Shown: piece by piece, positions 1 through 11,835 of the stretch
Numbering within the stretch: position 1 is the stretch's first letter
Layout: every line of letters begins with the position of its first letter
NCBI GenBank assembly: GCA_016271365.2
Contig: CM057450.1
Coordinates: 1,807,925,967-1,807,989,966, forward strand
Length of the DNA: 64,000 nucleotides
Origin: Neoceratodus forsteri
Taxonomy: Eukaryota; Chordata; Ceratodontiformes; Ceratodontidae
Direction of reading: 5' to 3'
Notes under the pieces: model-generated
Databases searched by the model: none
Told to the model about the DNA's origin: nothing
The model's input: only the letters and a program-made list of their open reading frames with translations
Program-made: the position numbers and the translations under genes

Positions 1-353
1 TCCATTTCATAGAAACACAGACGTGATGACAGGAAAAGATCTATTCAGTCTTCTACTCAAGTTCCCTATTTAGCTGTGGGGCCTACTGTTCATCCAGTTT
101 CCTAGCCCCCCACCCCCCCAGTTCTCCTCCCCGATTTTGATGCCCTGAGCACCCACTGTACCCTTCATTCTGTCCCAGTCATGCTTAAAACCACTAATGG
201 TTTTTGTACCTACCCACCACCTCAGCTGGCAGCCTGTTCTACAGCTTCACCACCCTTTCTGTAAAATAGTTATTTCCTCGTGTCCCTCCTGAACCTCCCT
301 CTTGTTGGCTTCTACTCATGACCGTGTGACATGAGCTGGTATTCAAGTTAAAT
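1..353 (-). mobile_element. CR1-C, 3' part (left of DIRS-A)
   Basis: Degenerate 3' end of a CR1 LINE read on the minus strand. It has the same order of phrases as the better preserved CR1 copy at 6,886-7,200: a conserved block describing the end of ORF2 and the 3' UTR, including a stretch matching 'ccaccctttctgtaaaatagttatttcctc' type CR1 sequence split into shorter shared words. The copy stops abruptly where the DIRS-A terminal repeat begins, and the rest of the same CR1 resumes at 14,406. Beyond the left edge of the window the 3' tail may continue. Confidence 0.7.
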
Positions 354-360
354 AGATCTT

Positions 361-480
361 ATTTCGAGGGGGAGCTCTTGCAGCAGGCTACACCATTAGG
401 ACTAAGCCGCCAGGACGCCATGGAAAACTTCTAGCTAGCAGTCTCCAGTGGTCCGCCCCCTGACGTCAGCCAGTGGTATA
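361..480 (+). repeat. DIRS-A left inverted terminal repeat
   Basis: The block starting CGAGGGGGAGCTCTTGCAG is found inverted near 14,380 and again, inverted, in the internal complementary region near 14,020. The match to the right repeat runs inward through a CTAGCTAG-containing segment. Confidence 0.85.
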
Positions 481-485
481 AAAGG
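477..485 (+). promoter_or_regulatory. Possible TATA box of DIRS-A
   Basis: TATAAAAGG sits at the inner edge of the left terminal repeat, about 40 bases before the first open frame. The position suits a Pol II promoter within the terminal repeat. A comparable TATATAA lies in the DIRS-E left repeat at 54,730. This is inference from motif and position only. Confidence 0.4.
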
Positions 486-523
486 GGCAGTCCCCCAGCC
501 CCACCTCAGTTCTTTTCCCATCA

Positions 524-2700
524 TTGACTCGTGCATGTCTGCTCCCCGGATGCCTTCTGCTCTTAGTCGACCGCCATTTTCACGTTTACTTGCGCTTTAT
601 TTTCATTAAAATAGTGGTGGTGTTTTTTTTTGGTTTTACTTCATCATCCGAGTGGCGGAAATTCAAGTGTGCCTGTGGCAAGCAAATACCAATGAAGGAT
701 GGCCATTTGGTCTGCCTTATCTGCTTAGGCCCCGACTACAATTCTGAGGCCTGCCAGCACTGTTTAAGCTTCAGCTGTAGGACTGGGATCCATCGCCTGA
801 AGACCCTGCAGAGCTTCCCACTGGAAAAGCAGCTAGCCACCATACAGAAGCCCCCTTCTGGACAAAAGCTCATCTTCGATTCCAGGGACCGCCCTGTCCA
901 GCCCACAAGGAGAAGAAATCCCAGCGGGAAACATCATCACTGGGACAAGGATATGGATAGTCTCTGGTTGGACTTCCTTTCCAGGTTCCCGCACAAGTCG
1001 GTGGCTTCTTCGAGTTCTTCCTCCCGCAGGAGGTCGGACTCTGTCCCTACGGCAGCCCTCACTCCTCCTGGGCTCCCATTGGTGAAGCCTCCCACCCTTG
1101 TCCTGACGTCCGGCGGGGAGGGGGGTCTGAGAGGCATGGGCCTTCATCGGCCCTCAATTCCCCGAGTCTTAGGCCTTTCAAGCATTCCTTTGGCCCTAAG
1201 CCAGGTGAATCAGCAAGGACGTCTTTGGGTGGCAGGTCAGAGCTCATCGTCCACCGAGCTGGGGCATCCATAACATTAGATGGGGCCTCGGGGTCTGGCG
1301 ACACCAGGAGCTCTAAGTGGGAGTTTACTCCCCTCTTGGCAGGTGCCCCCTTGGCTGATGCCAGCTGGTACCCTGGACCGCTGTCAGCAGATACCTGTCA
1401 CTTTGACCCTGGGTTCTCGGGAGTCAAATTGGGTGATGCCTTCCCCATTGTCGCCTGAACTTTGGATGTCGCAGGCTCCTCCGGCCTCCCCTACATCGAC
1501 GACAGGATGCCAGCTAACCCTGCGCCGGATAATCTGACGCTGGAGAACCCAATGCCTGCAGAGCCGCAGCCCATTGACCCTGCACCTCCAGATCTGATGT
1601 CAGGGTCGCCTGCTCTGTTGGGTCCGATGCCAGGGCCCTCTAATGTCCCCCAGCATCTGGGCCTCCTGGCACCCCTCTTGCAGACGTTGGGGCCTTGTTT
1701 AATTCCTGGTGGTCCTCTATCTGCCCCCAGGCTCCAGAACCCACTTCTTTGGGGACCCAGACTCTGGCCCCACCTAGGCAGCAACCTCACTGCCACCGAG
1801 AAAGGCCACCCCTTGTCCTGATTGGTCGGATGAGGGGTCCCCAAGGCAGCATGAATGAAGGTGCCAGTCTTCTTCAGATCCTCTTCCAGGCGCTGGCACC
1901 ACTCCAGTGGACGCCAGCCCTGTCATTCCTATACTCGCTACCCCTCATCAGAGGATTCCAGCCGGAGCCCTTCCTTCTTATCCAGGTCGCCGGGAAGGGC
2001 TGTCTCCCCTCCTTCTCATCCAGATACCCATAAGGACTCTCTGAGGTCACCCCTGGATGAGCCTACCTTTATGGCTGTAATGCGACACATCCAGTTCCTC
2101 AGGTGGGACACCGAGGACCTGGACCTAGCGAGTCACCCGCCTTGCTTAATTCCTCAAGCTGAATGATCCTAAGCCCCTGGTTGTGCCTCAGTTGGTGGCC
2201 CCTTTCCAGGACATTACTTAAGCTTGCCTGGAAATACCCTTCTTCTGCTTCGGCGGTCCCTGAGAAGGTTGACAGGCTCTACAGAACCCCCAGGAATGAG
2301 CCTCACTTGGGGGAGCAACCTAGGGTTGAGATGGTGCTGACTGTGGATCATGGTAGGACCAAACAGCCTTAGACACCTTAGCTCTCAGCCTCTAGACAAG
2401 GAACAGTTTGGTTTCAAGGTCTATTCTTCAGCCACCTGTACCGTCCGCTCTCTTAGCCTTTTGGCACATATGGTCCAATACCAGAACTCCCTGTGGAAAA
2501 AGGTTCGGGAATTGGCACAGGCCCAACCAGAGTCCTCTCAGAAATCCAAGTTGCTGGACATTCTCCAGTCAGGTGCGGACGTAGGTAAGCACATTCTTCA
2601 CCCATCCTGTGATTCCGCAGACACTGCTGGCAGGGCGGCCGCCACTGGCATTTGTCTTAGCAGGTAATCCTGGCTCAGAGTCTCTAGCTTTCACCAGGAT
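524..2700 (+). pseudogene. gag: DIRS-A gag remnant
   Basis: Nucleocapsid-like Gag, broken into several frames. The first open piece (524-1,273) holds a compact zinc-finger-like cluster at about 668-775: CACGK, then DGHLVCLICLG, then CQHC, which matches the Cys/His-rich N-terminal finger of DIRS Gag proteins as I know the family. A Pro/Ser-rich middle follows (1,280-2,160). The C-terminal part at 2,350-2,667 includes DKEQFGFKVYSSAT and LLAHMVQYQNSLWKKV, equivalent to the DKDSRKIDAMAKKQY and ARYQKSRWDTV blocks in DIRS-D at 45,255-45,390. At least three frame changes make it non-functional. The start codon is uncertain; the sequence is open from 524. Confidence 0.7.
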
Positions 2701-2759
2701 CTTCAAGAGACTATCTTAGATACTCCTTTCTAGGGCCCGGTTCTTTTCAGGGAAGACAC

Positions 2760-3380
2760 TAAAAAGATTATCACAGGTCTCCAGGATTCTGGAAAGGCTG
2801 TCAGTCTGCCCATAGGATGTACAAATCAGATTCAAGCAGAGATTCGGGCGCTTCTGTCCAAACAGGCCATAGAGCCCGTAACTCTGCAGCAAAGAGGAAA
2901 GGGCTTTTACTCCGGGGGATCTTCACCCCATACTGGATCTCAGCCACCTGAACAAATATGTGGAGTACAAAAGATTCAGGATGGTGACTCTTCCGGGCCT
3001 GCTTCCCATGCTCCGTCAGGGGGACTGGCTTTGCACACTGGACATGCAGGACGCATACCTTCACATTATGGTCCTGCCATCCCACAGAAGGTTCTTACAC
3101 TTCATCTTCCAAGGAATTCACTATCCATTCCGAGCTCTGCCCTTAGGCCTGTCCTCTGCTCTCCATGTCTTCACTAAGTGCCTGGCAGTGGTGTTCGTGG
3201 CCCTCAGGAGACAGTCATTATGTCTTTCCTTAACTAGACAACTGACTCCTGACAGCTCCCACAAGAGACCAGGTGCTGAAAACCCTGTAAGACACCTTTA
3301 CGTTATTCAGAGACCTGGGGATCACGCTGAACCTCCAAAAATCTTCCCCATGGCCCAGCCAAAGGCTACAGTACATATTT
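2760..3380 (+). pseudogene. DIRS-A reverse transcriptase, 5' two thirds
   Basis: RT of the DIRS family. The N-terminal segment is in one frame (about 2,815-2,900, IRALLSKQAIEPV). It loses the usual SRYFLVPKK block, then continues at 2,935-3,220 with LDLSHLNKYV, RFRMVTLPGLLPML, GDWLCTLDMQDAYLHI, FRALPLGLSSALHVFTKCLA and VVFVALRRQ. The 'palm' aspartate lies in LDMQDAY. A frameshift follows where the DDW catalytic motif should be, then a piece reading LNLQKSSPWPSQRLQYI at about 3,325-3,375. Coding is cut off near 3,380 by the LINE-1 3' end and picks up again at about 11,836. Confidence 0.8.
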
Positions 3381-3384
3381 TACT

Positions 3385-6300
3385 TGAGTACTTAAGAATT
3401 ACAATCCTTTGTCATGGACTCATTTTCAAAGGATCCGCGTCACAAAAAGCACGACATACTGATACATTGACGGAGATAACATTAGAAGAGGGGTACATTG
3501 GAGTATCGTACATGTGAAATGTACTAGTTTTGAGTCGTAAATTTCAAGGTAGGAGCCTAAGCGGCTCCAAACAGTCATGGTACATACATACATATAAAGT
3601 TGCCTATACAAGAGATTAGCTAGGTTCCATAAACAATATAGATACAATGATAGATACAGTTGCTACCTCTGAAAGGTATTGTCAGATTGTAAACAGGTCT
3701 TGGGATGTTTTAGTTAAGCTGGATGTACCTTCGTAATGGGGCCTCAGCAATACATGACAGAGGGCAGCCTCAGCGAGGCCTTGTCAGCGCCAGATGGGTC
3801 CTGAGGCTGTGTAGGCCATTGGGGGCAATAACAGCTATGTGAGGCTAGTATATGTGATTTTAGTGCTGCCTTAAAAGTGCCTAAGTTGTTAATGGATGAG
3901 GTAGCTGGGTGGGAGGGCATTGTACCATAGTGGGGCTCTGTATGAGAAGGATCTTTGTGCTAGGGATGTTCCGACCTTGGGTACCTTCCAGATAGATTTG
4001 GAGGCTGCCCGAGTAGTAATTAGTGGGGTGGCTGATTGAAGGGAGGCCTCAACATCTATCGAGGTTAGCCCCAGGTGTATCTTTTTTGTAAGTAGACAGG
4101 TCTGGCACTGCAGGTCTCCTCTAGCAAGAGAATATTTGCGAGAGCATAGAGGATGGAGGTGTGCATGCGTTTGTCTGCACCCGAGATGTCCCGGCAGGCT
4201 TTGTTGATGGCCAGTTGAATTTGATGAATTGGTGTGGGGTCAGCAGCTGAAAAGATTGAAAGGCCATAGTCAACTAGGGACATGACTGAGGATGTGACTG
4301 CCAGGTGTAGAGCTTTTTTTTTTTTTTTTTTATATAAAGTCTTTGGTAACCGGGTAAGGCCCACTAGGCACATGAGTCTGTTTTCAGGGGCGACCTGGGA
4401 GCACTGGGTGGTTAACTGACTTGCTCGGAGTCTCACAGTATGCAAGTGGAGGTTGTGAGAATCAAACGCAGGTCTGGTCTGCTGGATGTATCAAGCTCGT
4501 TCACACCTCGTTCCTCTAACCTCTAGGCTATGCTGCCAGCCCGACTGCTTCGGGTGGGAGGCAATCTTTGTGTCAATATAAGAGGCCTAAGCGGATATTA
4601 ACGGCTGAGTTGAGAGTTTTGATGTGCTCATGGAAGGTAAGCGAGGAGTCAAAAGTGACTCCCAGGTACTTGTAGGTAGAGACTTGTTCCAGGGGGACAA
4701 GTGAGTTGGATAGAATTGTGATGGGGTGGCTCTGGCCCTGTGTTGGTGGTGCACAAAGAGCATAGATTTTGTTTTCTTAATGTTAACAACTAGTCTGCGG
4801 GCTATAAACAAGTTTTCAGTCTGTTTGAAGGAGTCTTGTAGGGAGAGCTGAAGGGAGGAGGAGTCAGGGTGTGAGGCTATTAGTACTGCATTGTCGGCGT
4901 ATAGGAGGATGTTTCCAGTGCAGGAGTCAGGCCATGCATTTAGATAAACACTGACGAGGAGAGGACCTAAGATTGACCCTTGAGGCACCCATGAGTGTAC
5001 TGGTAGTGTGGATGACTGGGTCTTGTTTATTTTGATGCACTGCGATCGATTGGTGAGATAGCTGGTGAACCAGGCAAGAGGACCTTGGCCAACTCCGAAG
5101 TGTTTGTGAGTGGCCAAGAGAAGGGGGTGGGAGACCGTGTCAAAGGCCTTTGAGAGAGCTATAAATACGGCCCCAGCGAGGTGCCCTTTATCTAGTGCAG
5201 AGCAGTTGAAAATTCTATTAGAGCTGTAGTAGTGCTATGCACTTCTCTGAAACCATGCTGTTCTCTGCTTAAAATGTTATGGGTGAGAAGGTATTCAGTG
5301 GGTTGGTCCACTATAATTTTTTCAAGAGCTTTGGAGAGAGGTGGTAGAATTGAAATGGGACGATAGTTGTTAGGGGAGGTGCAATCACCACTTTTTAGAA
5401 TTGGGGTTATAATGACAGTTTTCCATGCATCCGGGAATTGGCCCAGACAGAGGGAACAGTTTCGAAAGTCAGTGAGTGGGGACAGAACTGCATCAAGGAC
5501 ACGGAATAGAATTTTCATGTCGAAGTTGTCTTTATTGTAGTTAGAGTCCTTGAGTGCCTTGGATAGGTGGCGTTTGGCTTCTGTAGGTATAATGACTCTG
5601 AAGTGGAAAAAGGGGCGGTGCAGGTTAGGTCCCTGGGTGGGTTGGATGGGGTCAAAGAAGTTCTTTGGTAGTACCTGGCTTAGATCCGAGAAGGTGGAAT
5701 TTAGGCTGTTTGCAATAATAAGAGGGTCCATGGTGATATTGCCATCTACGGTTAGTTGGGGTTGAGACTTCCCATTGAGATCTTTGATATTATCCCAGAA
5801 ATTACAAGTACTACCCCAGGAAGTGGCCAGGGTGGTTCTGTAGTGGAGTACCTTGGCTTTTCTTATTTCCCAAGTACACCTATTTTGGGTGGCACTGTAG
5901 GCCTGCCTATCCACCTTTGACCTTGAGTTAATGGCACGGTACCAAAGGGCGTCTCTTCTTTAGCTGATGTAGCAAGGCCGAGGTAATCCATGGGGTGCTA
6001 AGTTTCTTGGAGGTTACGGTTGTGATGGGGGCATAAACATCACAGGCATTATTGAAAACGCTTGTGAAGTAGGTCAGGATGTCATTAATGTTGGTAGCCA
6101 GTGAAATTGGGGTCCAGTCACTATGTGTTAGGTGGATTTTGAGTTTAGTGAGACTTCCAGGCCTTAAGTGACTACGGGGAGTGACTCTGGGTGGTGGCTT
6201 TGGCAGATGGCAGGACCAGGTGAATACGATAGGGGAGTGGTCGCTCAGTGAGTTGGGAAGGACCACCAGGTCCATGACCCGGTGAGGGAGATTTGTAAGT

Positions 6301-6755
6301 AGTATGTCCAGCAGGGAGCCTGACTTAGTAGAGGGATTGAACCTTGTGGGACCGGATATAAGTTGAGATAGGTCCAGAGAGGCAAAGATGTCCTTGGCAT
6401 GGGAGGCTGTGCTTGCTAATCAGTTTATGTTAAGGTCCCCAACCAGTATCTTCTCCAGTTTGTGGGGGAGGTGGCTAGGTAATCCGCTAAGGATTGGGTT
6501 GCAACAGTCTGATTGTGGGGGAAATATGTGCAACTGTGAGGATTAGCTGAGGCTCTATTTGGGTCAGGTGTGAGCTTTATTGTGAGGGCTTGGGCATTGT
6601 TGTCCAGGGTTGGTGTGGGTAGTGCTTGGTGATACAGAGTGTCCCGTAGGTAGAAGGCGCATCTGTCCCCACACTTTCCCATTCTGTCTTCCCAAAGTAG
6701 AACAAAGCCAGGGATAGTGACAGAAGTGTCTGGTGTCAGTCGTGGATACAATCCA
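3385..6755 (-). mobile_element. LINE-1: L2/Rex1-like LINE, 5'-truncated
   Basis: A minus-strand non-LTR retrotransposon. Reading from high to low coordinates, the endonuclease has a GFVLLWEDRMG block (about 6,700), ILVGDLNIN (about 6,445), a LISGPTRF...LLDILLTN block (about 6,310) and SDHSPIVF (about 6,230). The RT has NYRPISILPPLSKALEKII (about 5,350), EQHGF (about 5,255), VPQGSILGPLL (about 4,975) and LLYADNAVL (about 4,890), where the catalytic YADD is changed to YADN. The C-terminus has LVDYGLSIFSAADP (about 4,250). Everything upstream of the mid-endonuclease is missing. Several frameshifts occur. It is assigned to the CR1/L2/Rex1 assemblage by motif order; the exact clade is uncertain. 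A SINE interrupts it at 4,312-4,545. The 3' limit at about 3,385 is approximate. Confidence 0.8.
4312..4545 (-). mobile_element. SINE, tRNA-derived, CORE/MIR-like (copy 1)
   Basis: Full-length SINE on the minus strand. The head at 4,515-4,545 read in reverse gives GCATAGCCTAGAGGTTAGAG, a tRNA-like box A region, with a box B-like TTTGATTCTC about 75 bases on. A MIR-like core follows (GAGCAAGTCAGTTAACC), then a tail containing CCTGAAAACAG and CTAGTGGG, ending in a 17-base A run (T run at 4,315-4,331 on plus). It interrupts LINE-1 between the codons read as LLYxHKDCLPPEA and ALHLAVTSSV. The tail matches the 3' end of LINE-2 (28,075-28,150) and SINE copy 2 (22,450-22,570). Confidence 0.75.
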
Positions 6756-6885
6756 AGGGAAAGTTTTCCTTCTTTTTTGCCTCACCCCGAGGCTCAGCCA
6801 TGCTCTGCCCATCTCTCCCTCCCCCCCCAATGCCCAGGCTTAGCCCCCAGGTTAGGGCCAAGGGAGTGGGAGTCCCCCCCTGCGG
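6756..6885. other. Unassigned spacer between LINE-1 and CR1-A
   Basis: About 130 bases of C-rich sequence with several C runs. It shows no endonuclease coding that would extend LINE-1 upstream. It may be LINE-1 5' sequence or the CR1-A tail region. Confidence 0.4.
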
Positions 6886-7149
6886 ACAGATACATAGATA
6901 CATAGACAGTGTCGGCAGATAAGGGCCTATGGCCCACCTAGTCTGCCCATTTGAGCTTGTAAGTTCAGTTTGTTTTCCTAGAAGTCTATTTCCCCTTACC
7001 CCGACCTCTAGAATTCCTTTATGTCTATCCATGCATTCTTAAATCCGTGATTGTTTCAGCCCCACCACTTCCTCTGGCAGGGTGTTCCACTTGTCCACCA
7101 CCCGTTCTGTGAAGAAATTCTTTCTCATGTTTCCTCTGAAACGTCCTTC

Positions 7150-9870
7150 CTCCAACTTCATCCCATGCCTCTAGTCCTGAAACATCTTTTTTCGCTTAAA
7201 AATAGTGTTTTCCTGCACCCTGTTCCTCCCTGTAAGATACTTGTATGTCTCTATCATATCCCTCTCTCCTCCTCTCCTCCAGGGAGTACATGTTCAGTTC
7301 CTTCAACCTGTCTTCATAGGACTTGTGATGCAACCCATGCACCATCTTTGTTGCCCTCCTCTGAACCTTCTCTACCCTGTCTATGTCCTTACATGAGTAT
7401 GGTCTCCAGAACTGTACACTGTACTCCAGGTGGGGCCTCACTAGTGTCTTGTATAGTGGAATAATGACCTCCCTTTCCTGCTGGTGATGCCCTGCCTATA
7501 CAACCCAGCATCCTATTTGCTTTACGTGATGCCTTGTCACACTGTTTCCCTACCTTGAGGTCATCAGAGATGACAACCCCAAGATCCCTTTCCTGCTTGG
7601 TATGCTATCCTCACCCCCAACTGATATATTGTGCCAGGGTTTTGTGCCCATATGCATTATCTTGCACTTCTTTGCATTGAATTTCAACTGCCAAACCCTT
7701 GACCATTCTTCAAGTTTCTGCAGGTCCCTTCTCATTCTGTCTACACCCTCTGGTGTGTCTACTCTGTTACAGAGCTTTGTGTCATCAGCGAACAGTGAAA
7801 TTCTGCCTTCTAGATCCTGTGCAATGTCACTGATGAAGATGTTGAATAGGACCGGTCCCAGCACTGATCCCTGTGGTACCCCACTGGTCACTCTTCCCTC
7901 TGTGGAGTGACAGCCATTTACCACCACCCTCTGTGTCCTGCCACCCAGCCAGTTACCTACCCACCACACTACTGTCCTGCCCACACCCATATTCCCCAGT
8001 TTGTGTAATAGTCTTCTATGTGGCACAGTGTCAAAGGCCTTGCTGAAGTCTAGATAGGCCATGTCCACTGCCCTCCCTGATCCACCTCCCTAGTCACCCA
8101 GTCAAAAAATTCAATGAGGTTGGTCTGACATGACCTCCCCCTGGTGAAACCATGCTGCCTTGGGTCCTGTAGTCCATTGACAACCAGATGTTCCACCAGT
8201 TTCTCCTTCAGTAGTGCTTCCATGATCTTTCCCACTACCGAGGTGAGGCTGACTGGCCTGTAGTTCCCTGCTTCCTCTTTGTTCCCACTTTTGTATAAGG
8301 GGACTACATCTGCTGTCCTCCAGTCTTTGGGTACCTCCCCTGTTTCCAGTGATTGGCTGAACAGGATAGCCAGAGGTTCAGCCACCACCTCTTAATTCTT
8401 TAAGGACCCTGGGGTGCACCCCATCTGGCCCCATTGCTTTTTCAGCTCTTACTTCCAGTTCCTTCAGGACCCTTTCTCGTGTAATGGGACTTGTGTCCAT
8501 TTCTGCACCATTCTCACCTCTTGTACTCCCTTCAGACCCATTACCCCCCTCTTCCTTAGTAAAGACTGAGCAGAAATACCCTGTTCAATATGTCAGCTTT
8601 ACTGTTGTCATCCTCCACTGGCTCGCATCTCCCTTCAGTCTCACCATCCCTCCCTTTGTCTTTCTTTTTTCACTTATGTACCTGTAAAGGTTTGTCCCTT
8701 TACCCACTGATTTTGCAATGTGTTCTTCTGTCTGAGCTTTGGCTTCCTTACTGACTTCCCTGCCTCCCTTTGTTTCTCCTGGTACTTCTCCTATCCCCTT
8801 CTGCCTGTGTCTTTTTGTATTGCCTGAATGCAATCTTTTGGCTTTCACTTTCTTTGCTACCTCTTTGGAAACCATAATGGTCTCCTCTTCCTTTTCCTCT
8901 TGCTAACCTGCTTAATGCATAATTCTGTTGTTCTTATAATCCCCATTTTAAATACTGCCCACTGTTCCTCAACCCCTGATTCCTGTCCCATTCCCCTTAA
9001 TGCCTCTTTCAAGTATCTCCCCATTTTCCCAAAGTCTGCCCCCCTAAAATTCAGGATACATGTTTTTGTGTGGTTTGGTTCTTCTCTTTCTGTGATTTCA
9101 AACCACAATGACTGGTGGTCACTGTTACCCAGGTGCTCCCCCACTGTTACCCCCCATCACACTGTCCCTGTTTGTGAGCACAAGGTCCAGTATTGTCTTC
9201 TGCCGAGTTGGTTCCATGACCAGTTGCTTGAGGAAGGCGCCCTGAAGGGAGTCCAGGATAAATCTGCTCCTAGTTGATGCTGCTGCTGGGATGCTCCAGT
9301 CCACGTCTGGTATATTGAAGTCTCCAACCAGTACTACCTCACCTTGTCTGCCATCCTTGGATGGCTAGCATCAACTCCTATCTGTTTCTTCCTCCTGGGC
9401 TGGTGGTCTATAGACCACACCTGTGTGGATGGCTGGCCCCATTTTCCTTTCCAGCTTAACCCACAGTATCTCTCCCCATTTTGTTCCTCCTGGATCTGTG
9501 TGGCCCTTACGTCATTTTCACATACAGTGCCACTCCTCCTCCCTTCCTGCCTGCTCTGTCTCTTCTGAATATGTTGTAGCCAGGTATGGCCATCTCCCAG
9601 TCATGGTTATCATTACACCAGGTTTCAGTGATGGCCACAATGTCCAGGTCTGACTGTACCATGACAGCCTCCAGATCTTCCATCTTGTTGCTAAGGCTCC
9701 TGGCATTTGCACACATGGCTTTCCATGATTTGACCTCCCTAGACTGCTTCACTGTTCTACTCCAGCCCCTTCCTCGGTTGTCATTTATCCCTGGTTCTCC
9801 TTGCTGTTTGCCCTTCTGCTGAATTTTGCCCCTTTTCTGCTTATCCACCTTTTGGACACTAATCTCCATC
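7150..9870 (-). pseudogene. CR1-A ORF2: endonuclease and reverse transcriptase
   Basis: Apurinic-like endonuclease followed by reverse transcriptase, which nick target DNA and copy the element RNA at the nick. The endonuclease has NARSLSNKMEDLEAVM, IVAITETWCNDNHDWEM and GYNIFRRDRAGRKGGGVALY at 9,870-9,510, with SDHQSLWFEI at about 9,120. The RT has NYRPVSLTSVVGKIME (about 8,265), QHGFTRGRSCQTNLIEF (about 8,150), LDFSKAFDTVPH (about 8,050), SGVPQGSVLGPVLF (about 7,875) and ISLFADDTKL with an intact catalytic pair (about 7,800). The C-terminus has [11 protein letters not shown] and [10 protein letters not shown] (about 7,440-7,330). It is broken by a handful of frameshifts and stops but is relatively well preserved compared with LINE-1. 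Confidence 0.85.
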
Positions 9871-9959
9871 TTTTGCAGACTGCTTTGCAGAGATAGCCAC
9901 TCCTCTGGTTCACTGGTTCCACTACTAGCTGTGGGGGGTGAGCAAGTAGGTGCTGGCCT

Positions 9960-10914
9960 GCCACCCCCCTTTGGTAGTTTAAATGCTTGTCAGTGTAGCA
10001 TTTAAACTCAACATTGAGTGCTTGGATTCCCCTCCAGGATGGATGCAGGCCGTCAGGCTTGAACAAACCTCCATCCCTCCAGGTGGGTCCCCAGTCACCA
10101 ATGAATCCAAACCCTTCCTCACAGCACCAGTTCTTCAACCATGAGTTAAAGTTCCTGGTGCATGCACTCTATGCTCTCCTTGCCTCTCACAGGTAGTACT
10201 TCTGAGAAAGTGACAGAGTAGCTACTTGCTTGAGACCCTCCCCAGTTTCCTAAACTCTTCCTGAACTTCCTTTGGCTCCCCATTTGCCAGTCATTAGTAC
10301 CTAGGTGGATAATGACATCCAGCTCACCCTCCGTCTTGCCTTCCCAGTGATCCCAGTATCTTCCTTCCATCCCTCCATGCCGTGGCACCTGGTAGGCACC
10401 TCACCTCCCTGTCCTCCCCCTCCTGTGTTCCTAGCTGGATCCCTCTTACGATGGAGTCCCCCACCAGGATTCGCTTCCTCCTCCTCTGGGGTCCACTGCT
10501 TTCCCCACTGAGGTCACCTCCTTGCCTAACCTCCACATCCTTTCCTTCCACTTCCCTGGGTACCTCTATTTGGTTGTCCTCATTTGCCAGTGTGGCATAT
10601 GAGTTCTTGAGAGGAATAAGATCTGGGATGTGCCTCTGCCTGACTGCTCTAACCCTCCCTGAGCCCACTGTCATCCAAGTGCTCCTCGTTCTCGGCATCC
10701 TTTGAGGCAGCTGCATTGGACTGGGTGGTCCCTGGATAGGGGTGATGGTACTCCTGACCCAGTTTACTTCCGCTCTGAGTCTGGCTACCTCATCCCGCAG
10801 TCCAGAGAGATGCATGAGATAGGGCAGCACCTCAGTGTCCAGAAGGTCTGCCTGAATATGGCTGCCCCACAGCCACTGCATTGCACCACTCCCCACATTA
10901 TACTGCAGTTCCAC
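9960..10914 (-). pseudogene. CR1-A ORF1: SGNH esterase-type protein
   Basis: CR1 ORF1 product with an esterase domain of the SGNH hydrolase type. The N-terminal 80 residues contain a heptad-like Leu/Val pattern (LPYLMHLSGLRDEVARLRAE), consistent with a coiled coil. The hydrolase blocks follow in order: block I GDSIVRG at about 10,465 with the nucleophile Ser, block III-like HLGTNDW at about 10,305, and block V DGLHPSWRG with the catalytic Asp and His at about 10,040. One frameshift lies between 10,330 and 10,390. A C-terminal tail ends near 9,960. The esterase domain is known for CR1 ORF1 proteins; its role in retrotransposition is not settled. Confidence 0.8.
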
Positions 10915-10989
10915 TACTTGTCTGCTACTGAAGCTCTCTTAGTTCTCTCTTTATTTATTTACACTACTAAAAATCCTGTAACTGATCCT

Positions 10990-11835
10990 CAGATATATAT
11001 ATATATTTTTTTTTAGGGAAAAAAAACAAATAAATAAATGAGTCAAAACACTTGTCGTGCTGAGGGTGGTCTTCTTCCCCTTATGCCCCTCCTACTTCAC
11101 ACCTCTTACTATACCCTGTGTTTAGCTCCTGTCAATCAGATTTATCAGGGCATATAATTAAGAGTTGGGGGAAGGGGGGTGGGGCGAAAATTTGCAGCAA
11201 TTAGACAGCACAGAATTACACCACCACTATGTTTTAAATTTTCAACAGCCCAAAAACAATTATAAGTAAAGACAACACAGAAAGAAAGTATAGTGTCACT
11301 ACAAGCCTACAATCTAAGTTTAAGAGAAAAATACCAATTACCAGTTACTCTAAAGCACTGAATTGAATGTTTCCTTCCTTCACCTTCTGGCTTCTTCTGA
11401 GAAGATGAACCTGTGTTTGCTGCTTTAACTGTGACTAAGCCCCACCTCCAGTTATCACGTAGCTGAGGTCAGAGGCCAGACAATTAACACCCTTCACCCA
11501 GCTACAGGACAGTCAGACAAGGTTGGCAGCAGAGAGGAGGCAGCGGAGCCGGCATCAGGTTCAAGGGCTGACTTTTTCCTTTTGCTGCAGAAACCCCCAG
11601 GGGCCGGGACATGCAGTGATGACCAGTGTCTGCCCCCGACATGTGGCACTGGCGCGCTGTACTCCCAGCCTCTGCCTTAGGTCTGCATTGGCGGACACTC
11701 AACAACCCGGAGAAGGAGAGCAGTCCCTGGTATGCTCAATCCTCACCCGGCCGGCCCTCCGATTCTCAAGTCCGTCCCTGAACCCGGAATGCCGGCGCTA
11801 CAAGTGGACGCCTTGGCGCTACACCGGTGGGCCAG
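10990..11835 (-). promoter_or_regulatory. CR1-A 5' untranslated region
   Basis: Non-coding stretch between the ORF1 start and the resumed DIRS-A sequence. The outer 330 bases are GC-rich and share words such as CATGCAGTGATG and an AACCCGG...GCCGGC pattern with 51,860-52,195, so they belong to a repeated CR1 5' region and probably carry its internal promoter. The inner part (11,000-11,450) is A/T-rich with no coding. Confidence 0.5.

Larger units (their letters stand above)
6886..11835 (-). mobile_element. CR1-A: apparently full-length CR1 LINE
   Basis: Minus-strand CR1 of about 4.95 kb with 5' UTR (about 10,990-11,835), ORF1 (about 9,960-10,914), ORF2 (about 7,150-9,870) and a 3' end marked on plus by two copies of GATACATA at 6,891-6,906, followed by the conserved GATAAGGGCC and CTAGTCTGCCCA words. 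The 5' limit is inferred from two things: DIRS-A RT coding restarts at about 11,836, and the GC-rich 5' region is homologous to a second copy at 51,860-52,195. It lies directly upstream of LINE-1 with no DIRS sequence recognised between the two. Confidence 0.8.

Noticed and set aside
4515..4545. Possible tRNA gene
   Set aside because: Only a box A-like and a box B-like part within a SINE; no cloverleaf and an A tail follows.
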